Positions 52,009 to 60,100 of a DNA stretch of 64,000 bases are shown one piece after another (position 1 is the first letter of the stretch; each line of letters begins with the position of its first letter). A model generated the notes under the pieces. That model was not told the origin of the DNA. It saw nothing but the letters and a program-made list of their open reading frames with translations, and made no database searches. The DNA is from Duganella guangzhouensis (GTDB lineage Bacteria > Pseudomonadota > Gammaproteobacteria > Burkholderiales > Burkholderiaceae_D): NCBI RefSeq assembly GCF_009674535.1, contig NZ_WKJK01000025.1:1-64000 (forward strand), in the 5' to 3' direction. The position numbers and the translations under genes are program-made.

Positions 52009-52016
52009 GGCCCATG

Positions 52017-52763
52017 TTATTGCTCGCGCTTGATGTTGAGCGCGCCGTAGCCCTGGCAGGTTGGCATCATGTCGATCCGGTTGATGTTGACATGCGGAGG
52101 GAGGGTGGCGATCCAGTATGCGGTGTTGGCGATGTCTTCAGCGGTCAGCGGGGTGGTGCCTTCGTAGACCTTGGCGGCGGCCGCATCATCCTTCAGGCGC
52201 ACGTTGGAGAACTCGGTGCCGCCGCACAGGCCAGGGGCCAGGTTGGTGCAGCGCACGCCGGTGCCGGCCAGGTCGGCGCGCAGGTTCTGGGTGAACTGGT
52301 TGACGAAGGCTTTGGTGGCGCCGTACACATTGCCGCCCGGGTAAGGGGTGGAACCGGCGATCGAGCCGATGTTGATCACGGTGCCGCTGTTGCGCTCGAC
52401 CATGCCGGGCAGGATGGCGCGGGTCATGGCCACCAGGCCGCTGACGTTGGTGGCGATCATGGTGTCCCAGTCTTCCAGCGACGAGGTGTGGGCCGGCGTG
52501 ACGCCCAGCGCCAGGCCGGCGTTATTGATCAGCACATCGATCTTGCGCCACTCGGCCGGCAGGCCGTCCAGCGCGGCCTGGATCGAGGCGCGGTCGGTCA
52601 CGTCCAGCACAATCGGCCGCACCGATGCGCCCAGCTCGGCCGACAGCGCCTGCAGGCGGTCTTCGCGCCGGCCGCTGATCAGGACTTGATGGCCGTTGCT
52701 GGCGAAAATGCGGGCCATGGCGGCGCCGAAGCCGGCGCTGGCGCCGGTGATGAAGACGATCAT
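52017..52763 (-). CDS. ydfG: NADP-dependent 3-hydroxy acid dehydrogenase YdfG (SDR)
   Basis: A 248-residue short-chain dehydrogenase closely resembling E. coli YdfG, which oxidises serine, 3-hydroxypropionate and related 3-hydroxy acids. The ATG at 52763 follows AAGGA and starts MIVFITGASAGFGAAMARIF, holding the NADP-binding TGxxxGxG motif. Catalytic Asn (NNAGLALG), Ser (INIGSIAGS) and Tyr-x-x-x-Lys (VYGATKAF) are all present, and the C-terminus keeps HVNINRIDMMPTCQGYGALN. It is divergent from glyA. Confidence 0.92.
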   Translation of the reverse strand: MIVFITGASAGFGAAMARIFASNGHQVLISGRREDRLQALSAELGASVRPIVLDVTDRASIQAALDGLPAEWRKIDVLINNAGLALGVTPAHTSSLEDWDTMIATNVSGLVAMTRAILPGMVERNSGTVINIGSIAGSTPYPGGNVYGATKAFVNQFTQNLRADLAGTGVRCTNLAPGLCGGTEFSNVRLKDDAAAAKVYEGTTPLTAEDIANTAYWIATLPPHVNINRIDMMPTCQGYGALNIKREQ

Positions 52764-52900
52764 GATCTGTCCTTTGAAGTGAGTGGAAAAGTTGGACAAA
52801 ATTGTAGCCGCAAACGGCGCGCGAGGTTGTCTTGCCTTAACTGCAACTCATTTTCTTGCTCAAATCTGGCGCATCAAATACAATTTGGGTTCCATTACGT

Positions 52901-53027
52901 CTCACGTAACTGGCGAAAAGCTGGAGTGATTATTAAAAATGCACCATAATGGTGCATTTTGGTCGATCAGCGAAAGGTGGGCATCCACCGGGAAACGTGA
53001 GATTTCAACAGCCGTTCGCCTGGGCAG
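52901..53027 (+). promoter_or_regulatory. ZTP (pfl) riboswitch before glyA
   Basis: This leader matches the pfl/ZTP aptamer. P1 is CTCACGT (52901-52907) with ACGTGAG (52995-53001). Conserved segments ACTGGCG (52909), AGGTGG/CCACC hairpin ending CCACCGGGAAACG (52985) and the 3' element CCGTTCGCCTGGGCA (53012-53025) are in order. It senses the folate/purine stress signal ZTP in relatives, which often control glyA. An added 25-nt inverted repeat lies between the first two segments (52936-52960). Confidence 0.87.
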
Positions 53028-53056
53028 CCCTCGATGGAAAGCACGAAGAGGCTGCC
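53023..53056 (+). promoter_or_regulatory. Possible riboswitch expression platform hairpin
   Basis: GGCAGCC at 53023-53029 pairs with GGCTGCC at 53050-53056 (extended by CTC/GAG with a bulge). It overlaps the aptamer's CTGGGCA end, so it could form only when the ZTP aptamer is not folded. There is no T-run, pointing away from simple intrinsic termination. Confidence 0.5.
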
Positions 53057-53126
53057 GGTCCGCTATGGCTTCTCTCTTTCGATCCAACTGCCAGAAACAA
53101 GTTACTCATTCGATTGGAGTTTTTTC

Positions 53127-54374
53127 ATGTTCGCAAAAGATCATACCCTCGCCAGCGTTGACCCGGAGCTGTTCGGCGCCATTCAAAACGAAAACACCCG
53201 TCAGCACGATCACATTGAGTTGATCGCATCGGAAAATTACACCTCGCCAGCCGTGATGGAAGCGCAAGGTTCGCAACTGACCAACAAGTACGCCGAAGGC
53301 TATCCGGGCAAACGCTACTACGGTGGCTGCGAGTACGTCGACGTCGTCGAGCAACTGGCGATCGATCGCGTGAAAAAACTGTTCGGCGCCGAAGCCGCCA
53401 ACGTGCAGCCTAACTCGGGCTCGCAAGCCAACCAGGGCGTGTTCTTCGCCGTGCTGAAACCAGGCGACACCATCATGGGCATGTCGCTGGCCGAAGGCGG
53501 CCACCTGACCCACGGCATGCCACTGAATATGTCGGGCAAATGGTTCAACGTGGTGTCCTACGGCCTGACCGCTGAGGAAGATATCGACTACGTCGCCATG
53601 GAAGCGCTGGCCAAGGAACACAAGCCTAAGCTGATCATCGCTGGCGCCTCGGCGTTCTCGAAAAAGATCGACTTCGAGCGTTTCGCTGCCGTCGCCAAAG
53701 CGGTTGGCGCTTACTTCATGGTCGACATGGCGCACTACGCTGGTCTGATCGCCGCCGGCCTGTATCCTAACCCGGTGCCGCACGCTGACTTCGTCACCTC
53801 GACCACCCACAAATCGCTGCGCGGCCCACGTGGCGGCATCATCCTGATGAAGGCTGAGCACGAGAAAGCCATCAACTCGGCGATCTTCCCTGGCATCCAG
53901 GGCGGCCCGCTGATGCACGTGATCGCTGGTAAAGCCGTGGCCTTCCTGGAAGCGCTGCAGCCTGCGTTCAAAGAGTACCAGCAGCAAGTGGTGAAGAACG
54001 CCGACGTGCTGGCCAAGACCCTGATCAAGCGCGGCCTGCGCATTGTGTCGGGCGGCACCGAGTCGCACGTGATGCTGGTGGACCTGCGTCCGAAGAACCT
54101 GACCGGCAAGGAAGCGGAAGCGATTCTGGGTTCGGCCCACATGACCTGCAACAAGAACGGCATTCCTAACGACCCACAGAAGCCATTCGTGACATCGGGT
54201 ATCCGTCTGGGCTCGCCTGCGTTCACCACCCGTGGCTTCAAGGAAGCGGAAGCGGAACAAGTCGGCAACCTGATCGCTGACGTGCTGGACAACCCGCACG
54301 ACACGGCCACCATCGAGCGCGTGAAAGCGGCGGTGAAGGTTCTGGCTGACAAGTTCCCTGTCTACGCCAAGTAA
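53127..54374 (+). CDS. glyA: Serine hydroxymethyltransferase GlyA
   Basis: A 415-residue PLP enzyme converting serine and tetrahydrofolate to glycine and methylene-THF, the main one-carbon source. The ATG at 53127 follows TTGGAGT. The N-terminal signature HIELIASENYTSPAVMEAQG, the PNSGSQANQ substrate region and PLP-binding Lys229 in TTTHKSLRGPRGG are intact, as is the C-terminal GSPAFTTRG. A ZTP riboswitch lies upstream, consistent with control by folate status. Confidence 0.98.
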   Translation: MFAKDHTLASVDPELFGAIQNENTRQHDHIELIASENYTSPAVMEAQGSQLTNKYAEGYPGKRYYGGCEYVDVVEQLAIDRVKKLFGAEAANVQPNSGSQANQGVFFAVLKPGDTIMGMSLAEGGHLTHGMPLNMSGKWFNVVSYGLTAEEDIDYVAMEALAKEHKPKLIIAGASAFSKKIDFERFAAVAKAVGAYFMVDMAHYAGLIAAGLYPNPVPHADFVTSTTHKSLRGPRGGIILMKAEHEKAINSAIFPGIQGGPLMHVIAGKAVAFLEALQPAFKEYQQQVVKNADVLAKTLIKRGLRIVSGGTESHVMLVDLRPKNLTGKEAEAILGSAHMTCNKNGIPNDPQKPFVTSGIRLGSPAFTTRGFKEAEAEQVGNLIADVLDNPHDTATIERVKAAVKVLADKFPVYAK

Positions 54375-54382
54375 GTAACACC

Positions 54383-54410
54383 CGTCGTCCCGGCGGTCGC
54401 CGGGACGACG
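54383..54410 (+). terminator. Strong hairpin between glyA and nrdR
   Basis: The 13-nt arm CGTCGTCCCGGCG pairs exactly with CGCCGGGACGACG across GT. It is followed by TTAACTA, with no long T-run, so it may be a terminator or a transcript-stabilising structure. Confidence 0.65.
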
Positions 54411-54427
54411 TTAACTAAAGCGCTTCT

Positions 54428-54901
54428 ATGAAATGTCCGTTTTGCCAGCACGAAGATACCCAAGTCCTCGATACCCGCGTATCGGAGGAGGGGGATGCTA
54501 TTCGCCGGCGCCGGCGCTGCGGAAAATGTGATAAACGATTTACCACGTATGAGCGCATCGAGCTGGTGATGCCGTATGTGGTCAAGAAGAATGGCAGCCG
54601 TACCGAGTATGCCTCGGCCAAGCTGCGCGGCAGCCTGGAGCTGGCGCTGCGCAAGCGTCCGGTGGCGGCGCCCGCTGTCGATGCGGCCATCGCGTCGATC
54701 GAGGAAAAGCTGCTGACCAGCGGTCAGCGCGAAGTCGAAACCGGCTACATCGGCGAGCTGGTGATGCAGGAATTGAAGCGCCTCGACAACGTGGCCTACA
54801 TCCGCTTCGCCTCCGTCTACAAGAACTTCGAGGATCTGGCCGAGTTCCAGAATGCGATTGCCGAAGTCGGCCAGGAGCGCAAGGCTCCGCGCAAAAGCTA
54901 G
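54428..54901 (+). CDS. nrdR: Transcriptional repressor NrdR
   Basis: A 157-residue nucleotide-sensing repressor of ribonucleotide reductase genes. The zinc ribbon uses Cys3, Cys6, Cys31 and Cys34, followed by the basic RRRRR run, and an ATP-cone domain occupies about 46-136 (VVKKNGSRTEYASAKLRGSL). The glyA-nrdR order is common in betaproteobacteria. Confidence 0.97.
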   Translation: MKCPFCQHEDTQVLDTRVSEEGDAIRRRRRCGKCDKRFTTYERIELVMPYVVKKNGSRTEYASAKLRGSLELALRKRPVAAPAVDAAIASIEEKLLTSGQREVETGYIGELVMQELKRLDNVAYIRFASVYKNFEDLAEFQNAIAEVGQERKAPRKS

Positions 54902-54994
54902 CGCGCTGCTGGCGCACTTTTGATACACCTCATACTCTCTGCTATAGCCGCTGCTAACTTCTAACGCAGTCTCCCCGACTTGCGGAGGTGTGCC

Positions 54995-55531
54995 ATGCGC
55001 GCACGCGGCTTTACTTTGCTGGAAATTCTGATTGCGGTGGTGGTGCTCGCCTTGGGCATCATCGGCGGCGTGGCGTTGCAACTGGCAGCGCTGCGCACGC
55101 GGCATCAGGCTGCGCTGCTGTCGCAAGCCACTCAAACTGCTACCGCGCTGGCGGAACGCATGCGCGCCAATCCGAAACAGGCCGGCATTTATCTCACTTT
55201 GAATTACGACGCGTTGGCCGAGCCTGCGCCTGCCGCACCGGCAACGCTGTGTGCTGGCGCCATCTGCGGTGCCGATCAATTGGCATTGTCCGATCTGTAC
55301 GACGCCAAGCTGCAGGTGCAGCGCCATCTGCCGGCGGGCCGCGTGCTGGTGTGCCGTGATGCCGACTTGTGGAGCGGCGGCAAGTTGCGTTGGTCGTGTT
55401 CGGGCGGCGCGGTGGCGCCGCTGGTGGTCAAGGTGGGATGGCGTGGCAAGCGTCCGGATGGCACGCCGCAGACGGATGAGGATGGCCAGTATCTTCCCGG
55501 GGTGGCGTTGGCGGTGGGAGCGATGCCATGA
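54995..55531 (+). CDS. pilV: Type IV pilus minor pilin PilV
   Basis: A 178-residue prepilin. The ATG at 54995 follows CGGAGG with 6-nt spacing. The class III leader is short (MRARG) and cleavage gives FTLLEILIAVVVLALGIIGG with Glu at +5, needed for pilus assembly. The N-terminal helix continues to about 60, then a C-terminal beta domain with Cys pairs (TLCAGAICG). It is the first gene of the minor-pilin operon. Confidence 0.9.
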   Translation: MRARGFTLLEILIAVVVLALGIIGGVALQLAALRTRHQAALLSQATQTATALAERMRANPKQAGIYLTLNYDALAEPAPAAPATLCAGAICGADQLALSDLYDAKLQVQRHLPAGRVLVCRDADLWSGGKLRWSCSGGAVAPLVVKVGWRGKRPDGTPQTDEDGQYLPGVALAVGAMP

Positions 55532-56409
55532 AAGCGGGCTGGAGTATCGTCGAATGCATGATAGCGATCTCGCTGGGCATGCTGGTTACCTTGCTGGCGG
55601 CCGGCTTGCTGCAGGCATCCTCCGGCAACTATCGCAATCACAACGACCAGCAATGGGTCAGCGACGGCGGCCGCGCCGCGCTGGGCTTGATGGCGCAGGC
55701 GATACGGCAGGGCGCTTACCTGAACTGGGATAGCGAGTTGGCGCCGGCCGAGCTCGATCCGGACACGACGTCTTCCATTGATGGGCGGGATGCCGCCAGC
55801 ATCAGCCAGAGCAGCGATGGCATCAGCAAGCCGCTATCGCCAGTCGCGCATGGCAGCGATGTGCTGGCGCTGCGCTTTGTCGGCGCGGACGATGGCGCCA
55901 CTGTCAATTGCGGCGGCTTCAAGGTGGCGAGCGGCACGCGTGGCTGGAGCATCTTCTATGTGGCGGCCGATGCCAACGGCGAGCCCGAGCTGCGCTGCAA
56001 GTATCGCGGCGCCGCTGGCTGGGGCGCGGATGCGTTGGTGCGCGGCGTCGATTCGTTCCAGGTGCTGTACGGCGTCGATACCGATACGCCGATGGATGGT
56101 GTGCCCAACACCTATCTCAACGCCAGCGCAGTGCGCGCGCTGGACGACCCCGGCGATCCCGATTTCAACCGCAAGACGTTCTGGAAGCGCGTGCGTAGCG
56201 TGAAGCTGGCGCTGCTGCTGCACGGCACCACCAACTCGCGCGCGGATACGGTGGACACGCAGTTCGATCTGTTTGGCGCGGCGTATGCGGATGCGCATCC
56301 GGAAGATGTTGGCGTGCGGGTGCAGGAGGGCAGTTTGCCGCCGGCGGAGCGGCTGCGCGCGCGGCGGCTGTTCAGCCTGACGGTGGCGGTGCGGAATCGG
56401 GATGGATAA
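55528..56409 (+). CDS. pilW: Type IV pilus minor pilin PilW
   Basis: A 293-residue minor pilin. The prepilin site is G/WSIVECMIAISLGM with Glu+5, in the position typical of PilW, and the chain includes LQASSGNYRNHNDQQWVSDGGRAALGLM, the conserved PilW N-terminal region. Its ATG overlaps the pilV stop by 4 nt. Confidence 0.9.
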   Translation: MKAGWSIVECMIAISLGMLVTLLAAGLLQASSGNYRNHNDQQWVSDGGRAALGLMAQAIRQGAYLNWDSELAPAELDPDTTSSIDGRDAASISQSSDGISKPLSPVAHGSDVLALRFVGADDGATVNCGGFKVASGTRGWSIFYVAADANGEPELRCKYRGAAGWGADALVRGVDSFQVLYGVDTDTPMDGVPNTYLNASAVRALDDPGDPDFNRKTFWKRVRSVKLALLLHGTTNSRADTVDTQFDLFGAAYADAHPEDVGVRVQEGSLPPAERLRARRLFSLTVAVRNRDG

Positions 56410-56412
56410 ATC

Positions 56413-57069
56413 ATGCGCGCGCAGCGGGGGATTGCATTGCTGGTCAGCCTGTTGCTGCTGATTCTGGTGATGCTGTTGGGGATATCGGCGGCGCAGCTGT
56501 GTCTGCAAGGCGAAAAGGCCGCGCGCGCCGAGCGCGACCGCGATGTGGCGATGCTGACAGCGGAGGAAGCCGTGGCGGATGCGGAGCGGGACATATTGGA
56601 TAGCAGCGACCCGACACGCCGCGCGGCCTTTGAGGCGGATGGCGCGGGCAGCGGTGCAGGTGGCAGCGGCGGGGGCGGAGGTGGCGATGATGGTGGCGGC
56701 GCAAGCGCAGGCGCGGCGTTCGCCGACAAGTGCGGCGCGGGTGGTGTCGGGCTGCGCGCGCGGGCTGCGGCTGGCGCGCTGCCGGTGTGGCAGACGGTCG
56801 ACCTGTCCGGCGTGGAGGATGGAGGCGCCTGCACGGCGGTACATGGCGCGTACACCACCGCGACCATGTCCACCGGCGAGGGCTTCCTGCCATTCAAGAA
56901 ACCACGCTATCTGATCGAACGCATGGAATGCCACCAACCCGGTGACGATGCATCGCCCAGCGCGGCGCCGCATTACTGCTATCGCGTCACCGCCATCGGT
57001 TTCGGTGCGCAGCCGGAAACCGAGACCGTGCTGCAAACCGTGTTCAGCAAGCCGGAGGACAAACCATGA
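56413..57069 (+). CDS. pilX: Type IV pilus minor pilin PilX with a glycine-rich insert
   Basis: A 218-residue minor pilin starting MRAQRGIALLVSLLLLILV, with a PilX-type leader cleaved at Gly6. An N-terminal helix (about 7-60) is followed by an unusual low-complexity run of Gly, Ala, Asp and Ser at about 75-103, which looks like a flexible loop. The C-terminal PilX domain has four Cys (CGAG, GGACTAV, MECHQP, HYCYR). It begins 3 nt after pilW and overlaps pilY1 by 4 nt. Confidence 0.85.
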   Translation: MRAQRGIALLVSLLLLILVMLLGISAAQLCLQGEKAARAERDRDVAMLTAEEAVADAERDILDSSDPTRRAAFEADGAGSGAGGSGGGGGGDDGGGASAGAAFADKCGAGGVGLRARAAAGALPVWQTVDLSGVEDGGACTAVHGAYTTATMSTGEGFLPFKKPRYLIERMECHQPGDDASPSAAPHYCYRVTAIGFGAQPETETVLQTVFSKPEDKP

Positions 57070-59045
57070 AAATCATCTACACCCTGGCGGCATGGCTGCT
57101 GTGCTGCTGCGTCGCGCGGGCCGCGCCGCCAGCACTGGAGATCGACAGCCTGCCAGTGGTCGCGGCCTGTAAAGCGGGCACGGCCAGCGGCCCCTCGCTG
57201 CTGCGCTCCGCCGCCAGTGGTGGCAAGGGCGATCTGTACCAAACCAGCTTGACCACGGCCGACTGGGGCGGCCACTTCTCGCACTACATACTGCCAGCCG
57301 GCGCGGCGGCCAGTGGCGCCACCGGCAAGCTGGCCTGGGACGCGGGCGCTATTCTGACCGGCAGCGCCACGCAATCGCCCACACCTACGCCAGCGCTACG
57401 CAACATCTACACGGCCATCGTGCAGCCGGATGGCGCGCTGCAGATGGTGCCGTTCACATGGCCCGCGCTGTCTCTGGCGCAGCAGGCTATGCTGGATCTG
57501 GACGATCATGCCGGCGAGCAGCGCCTGGCCTATCTGCGCGGTGATCGCGGGCAGGAAGGCAAGCTGTTCCGCGTCCGCAGCAGCGTATTGGGCGACGCCG
57601 TGCACAGCACGCCGGTGTACGTCGGCCCCATCGTGCATCGCGCCGCCGTTTATCTGGGCGCCAACGACGGCATGCTGCATGCGTTTGACGCGCTGGACGG
57701 CACCGAGTTGTTCGCCTACGTGCCGGATGCGCTGATCGCGCAACTGCCGCAGCTAAGCAACCCAGCCTATCAGCACCACGCCTACGTCGACGGCCCGGCC
57801 AGCACGGCTGCGATCCGTTTGCAAGGCCAGGACAAGACCATTCTGCTCAGCGGCATGGGCGGCGGCGCGCGCGGTGTGTTTGCGCTGGATGTGACCGATC
57901 CCACCGCGTTTGCCGACGGTCTGGGCGTGCTGTGGGAATTCACCGGGCAGCACGATGCGCTGATGGGCAACGTCACCACCATTCCGCAGGTGGTCAGGGT
58001 GCGGGTGCACAAGAATGTGTACCGCTACTTCGCGGTGGTGGCCGGCGGCGTCAATCCGGAGGATGGCAAGGGCGCGCTGTTCCTGCTGGCGCTGGACAAG
58101 CCGCGCGAGCAGGGCTGGCAGCTTAATCTCAATTATTACCGCATCCTCACCCCAGTGGCCGATGCCACGCTGGCCAATGCGCTGAGCGCGCCGGTGCTGG
58201 TCAATGACGCCGAGGGCGCGCTGCGGTACGCCTATGCCGGCGACTTGCAAGGCAATCTGTGGCGGTTTGATTTCAGCGATGACGCGCCGTGGCAGAAGGC
58301 GATCGGCCAGCCGCTGTTTGTCGCCCGCGACGACCAAGGGCAGCGCCAGCCGATTGCGCAACAGCCTTTGCTGGCCTACGCGCAGCAGCGCGGCTACGTG
58401 GTGATGTTTGGCACCGGTCGCCTGATCGAAAAGGCCGATCGCAGTGCCGCTACCGCCATCACGCAGTCCTACTACGGCATCATCGACAGCCTGCAAACGC
58501 CGCAGGAAGTCATCACCGGCCGCACGCAGTTGACGCCGCGTTATCTGGACGGCAGCGGCAATTTGCTCAGCATCAGCGGCATACGGATGGAAGCTGGCAG
58601 CAAAGGCTGGTATGTGGATTTCATCCAGGTCGGCGAGCGCAGCGTGCAGGCCGGCATGCTGGCCGATGGCGCCGTGTTGTTCAACACAGTCTTGCCCGGC
58701 GAGACCATGTGCAACGCGACGCGCAGCCGCAGTTACGTGCTGAACGCGCTGACCGGCATGCCGGACGATGGCTCGTTCACCGCGAAATTGCCGGGCAACG
58801 AGGCGATCGTCGGGCTGCTGTTGCCGGATTACGCGCCGCAACCGTTGTTGATGCCGTTAGCCGCCACCTATGGCGAACGGGATGCGCAGGGACGCATCGC
58901 GCAGCAGAAGACGTATGCGCTGGTGCAGCAGGGCGCGTCGGGGCAGGTGCTGGCGACCGGCGGCATGCAATCGCTGCGCCGCTCGGGACGCTTGAGCTGG
59001 CGCGAGGTGGCCAACTGGCGTGAACTGCATGAGGCGGCCAAATGA
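57066..59045 (+). CDS. pilY1: PilY1-type pilus assembly/adhesin protein, short form
   Basis: A 659-residue exported protein (signal peptide ending ARAAP) homologous to the C-terminal PilC/PilY1 beta-propeller. The hallmark VYLGANDGMLHAFDALDGTELFAYVP is at about 198-223, followed by GGGARGVFALDVTDP, VAGGVNPEDGKGALF and other blades. Typical PilY1 is above 1100 residues with an N-terminal von Willebrand A domain; that domain is absent here. It is translationally coupled to pilX and pilE by 4-nt overlaps. Confidence 0.88.
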   Translation: MKIIYTLAAWLLCCCVARAAPPALEIDSLPVVAACKAGTASGPSLLRSAASGGKGDLYQTSLTTADWGGHFSHYILPAGAAASGATGKLAWDAGAILTGSATQSPTPTPALRNIYTAIVQPDGALQMVPFTWPALSLAQQAMLDLDDHAGEQRLAYLRGDRGQEGKLFRVRSSVLGDAVHSTPVYVGPIVHRAAVYLGANDGMLHAFDALDGTELFAYVPDALIAQLPQLSNPAYQHHAYVDGPASTAAIRLQGQDKTILLSGMGGGARGVFALDVTDPTAFADGLGVLWEFTGQHDALMGNVTTIPQVVRVRVHKNVYRYFAVVAGGVNPEDGKGALFLLALDKPREQGWQLNLNYYRILTPVADATLANALSAPVLVNDAEGALRYAYAGDLQGNLWRFDFSDDAPWQKAIGQPLFVARDDQGQRQPIAQQPLLAYAQQRGYVVMFGTGRLIEKADRSAATAITQSYYGIIDSLQTPQEVITGRTQLTPRYLDGSGNLLSISGIRMEAGSKGWYVDFIQVGERSVQAGMLADGAVLFNTVLPGETMCNATRSRSYVLNALTGMPDDGSFTAKLPGNEAIVGLLLPDYAPQPLLMPLAATYGERDAQGRIAQQKTYALVQQGASGQVLATGGMQSLRRSGRLSWREVANWRELHEAAK

Positions 59046-59488
59046 AGCGCAGTGGATTCAGTCTGATCGAGTTGCTAGTGGTGCTGCTGATTCTGGCTGT
59101 GCTGGCGGCGCAGGCAATGCCGGCTTACCAGCAGCATGTGATCCGCACCCGGCGCAACGAGGCGCAGGCGGCGTTGCTGAAGTTGATGATGCAGCAGGAG
59201 CGGTTTTATTCTCAGCACAACACCTACATCGCCTTTTCGTCCGCCAGCAGCGAGCCGGAGGCCAAGCACTTTCAGTGGTGGAGCGCAGGCAGCCCCAAGT
59301 CCAGCGCGTATGAGCTGGAGGGCAAGGCTTGCGAGGGCGAGCCGCTGGCACAGTGCGTGCGGATTGTCGCCACGCCGGGCACCGCGCAGGTGGACAGCGG
59401 TTTTCACGACGATGCTTGCGATGTGCTGACCTTGACCAGCACCGGCCTGCGCCTTGCCAGCGGTCCCGCAGCAGGGTGCTGGCCATGA
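59042..59488 (+). CDS. pilE: Type IV pilin PilE-like minor pilin
   Basis: A 148-residue pilin with leader MKRSG and mature start FSLIELLVVLLILAVLAAQA (Glu+5 present). The C-terminal D-region has a Cys pair (GKACEGEPLAQC) and a second pair nearer the end (DDACDVLT and AGCWP). Closest in plan to the PilE-family minor pilin found after pilY1 in Burkholderiales operons. The ATG overlaps pilY1's stop. Confidence 0.88.
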   Translation: MKRSGFSLIELLVVLLILAVLAAQAMPAYQQHVIRTRRNEAQAALLKLMMQQERFYSQHNTYIAFSSASSEPEAKHFQWWSAGSPKSSAYELEGKACEGEPLAQCVRIVATPGTAQVDSGFHDDACDVLTLTSTGLRLASGPAAGCWP

Positions 59489-60057
59489 GGCGCCGCGACA
59501 CAAGCGGCCGATGCCAGTCGGGCCGCAGCGGTGGCCACACGCTGATCGAGCTGCTGATCGTGCTGGTGCTGGCTGGCGTCCTGCTGGGCATTGCGGCGCC
59601 ATCGTTTCAGCAGTCGCTGCAGCGCATGCGATTGCAGGCGGCGGTCAACGATCTGGTGGCGGCGATCGACCTGACCCGCGCACAAGCAATCGCCCGTGGC
59701 GGCAAGGTGACGATGGTGCCAACTGGCGAACTGTGGCATTCCGGCTGGCTGGTCTTCATCGACAGCAACGCCAACCGTCATCTGGACAGCGACGAAACAC
59801 TGCTCTACCAGCACGCTCCACTACACGAGAGCATCAACATTGCCGACAAATTCACCTCGGGCGGAACGCCGACCTACATCGCCTACAACGCCGCTGGCCG
59901 CACCTGCTCGGCCACCAGCAGCCTGACGGCGCGTTGGGGCACGCTGTCGATCAAGCAGGGACAGCAAAGCCGCAACGTCAAAATCAATATGCTGGGCCGA
60001 GTGCGCGTCTGCGACCCGGCCGCCGGCAATGCCGACTGCAGCGGCGTCGCAGACTAG
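59485..60057 (+). CDS. fimT: GspH/FimT-type minor pilin
   Basis: A 190-residue pseudopilin starting at the ATG that overlaps pilE's stop (ATGA at 59485). The leader is unusually long (17 residues, MRRRDTSGRCQSGRSGG) before HTLIELLIVLVLAGVLLGI (Glu+5). A GspH domain (about 60-180) with FTSGGTPTYIAYNAAGRTC follows. FimT/FimU usually leads the operon; here it is last. Confidence 0.85.
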   Translation: MRRRDTSGRCQSGRSGGHTLIELLIVLVLAGVLLGIAAPSFQQSLQRMRLQAAVNDLVAAIDLTRAQAIARGGKVTMVPTGELWHSGWLVFIDSNANRHLDSDETLLYQHAPLHESINIADKFTSGGTPTYIAYNAAGRTCSATSSLTARWGTLSIKQGQQSRNVKINMLGRVRVCDPAAGNADCSGVAD

Positions 60058-60061
60058 GCCG

Positions 60062-60067
60062 TATAAT
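60062..60067 (+). promoter_or_regulatory. Possible -10 element for the riboflavin operon
   Basis: A perfect TATAAT lies 34 nt before the ribD start in the short fimT-ribD gap. No good -35 match is found 17 nt upstream, so it is weakly supported. Confidence 0.3.
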
Positions 60068-60100
60068 GACACGATCTGTATCGTATCCCCTGCAAGGACA

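Noticed and set aside
56620..56730. Glycine-rich part of pilX as a possible frameshift or assembly error
   Set aside because: The frame is maintained on both sides, with the prepilin helix before and the conserved cysteines after, so an in-frame low-complexity insert is more likely.
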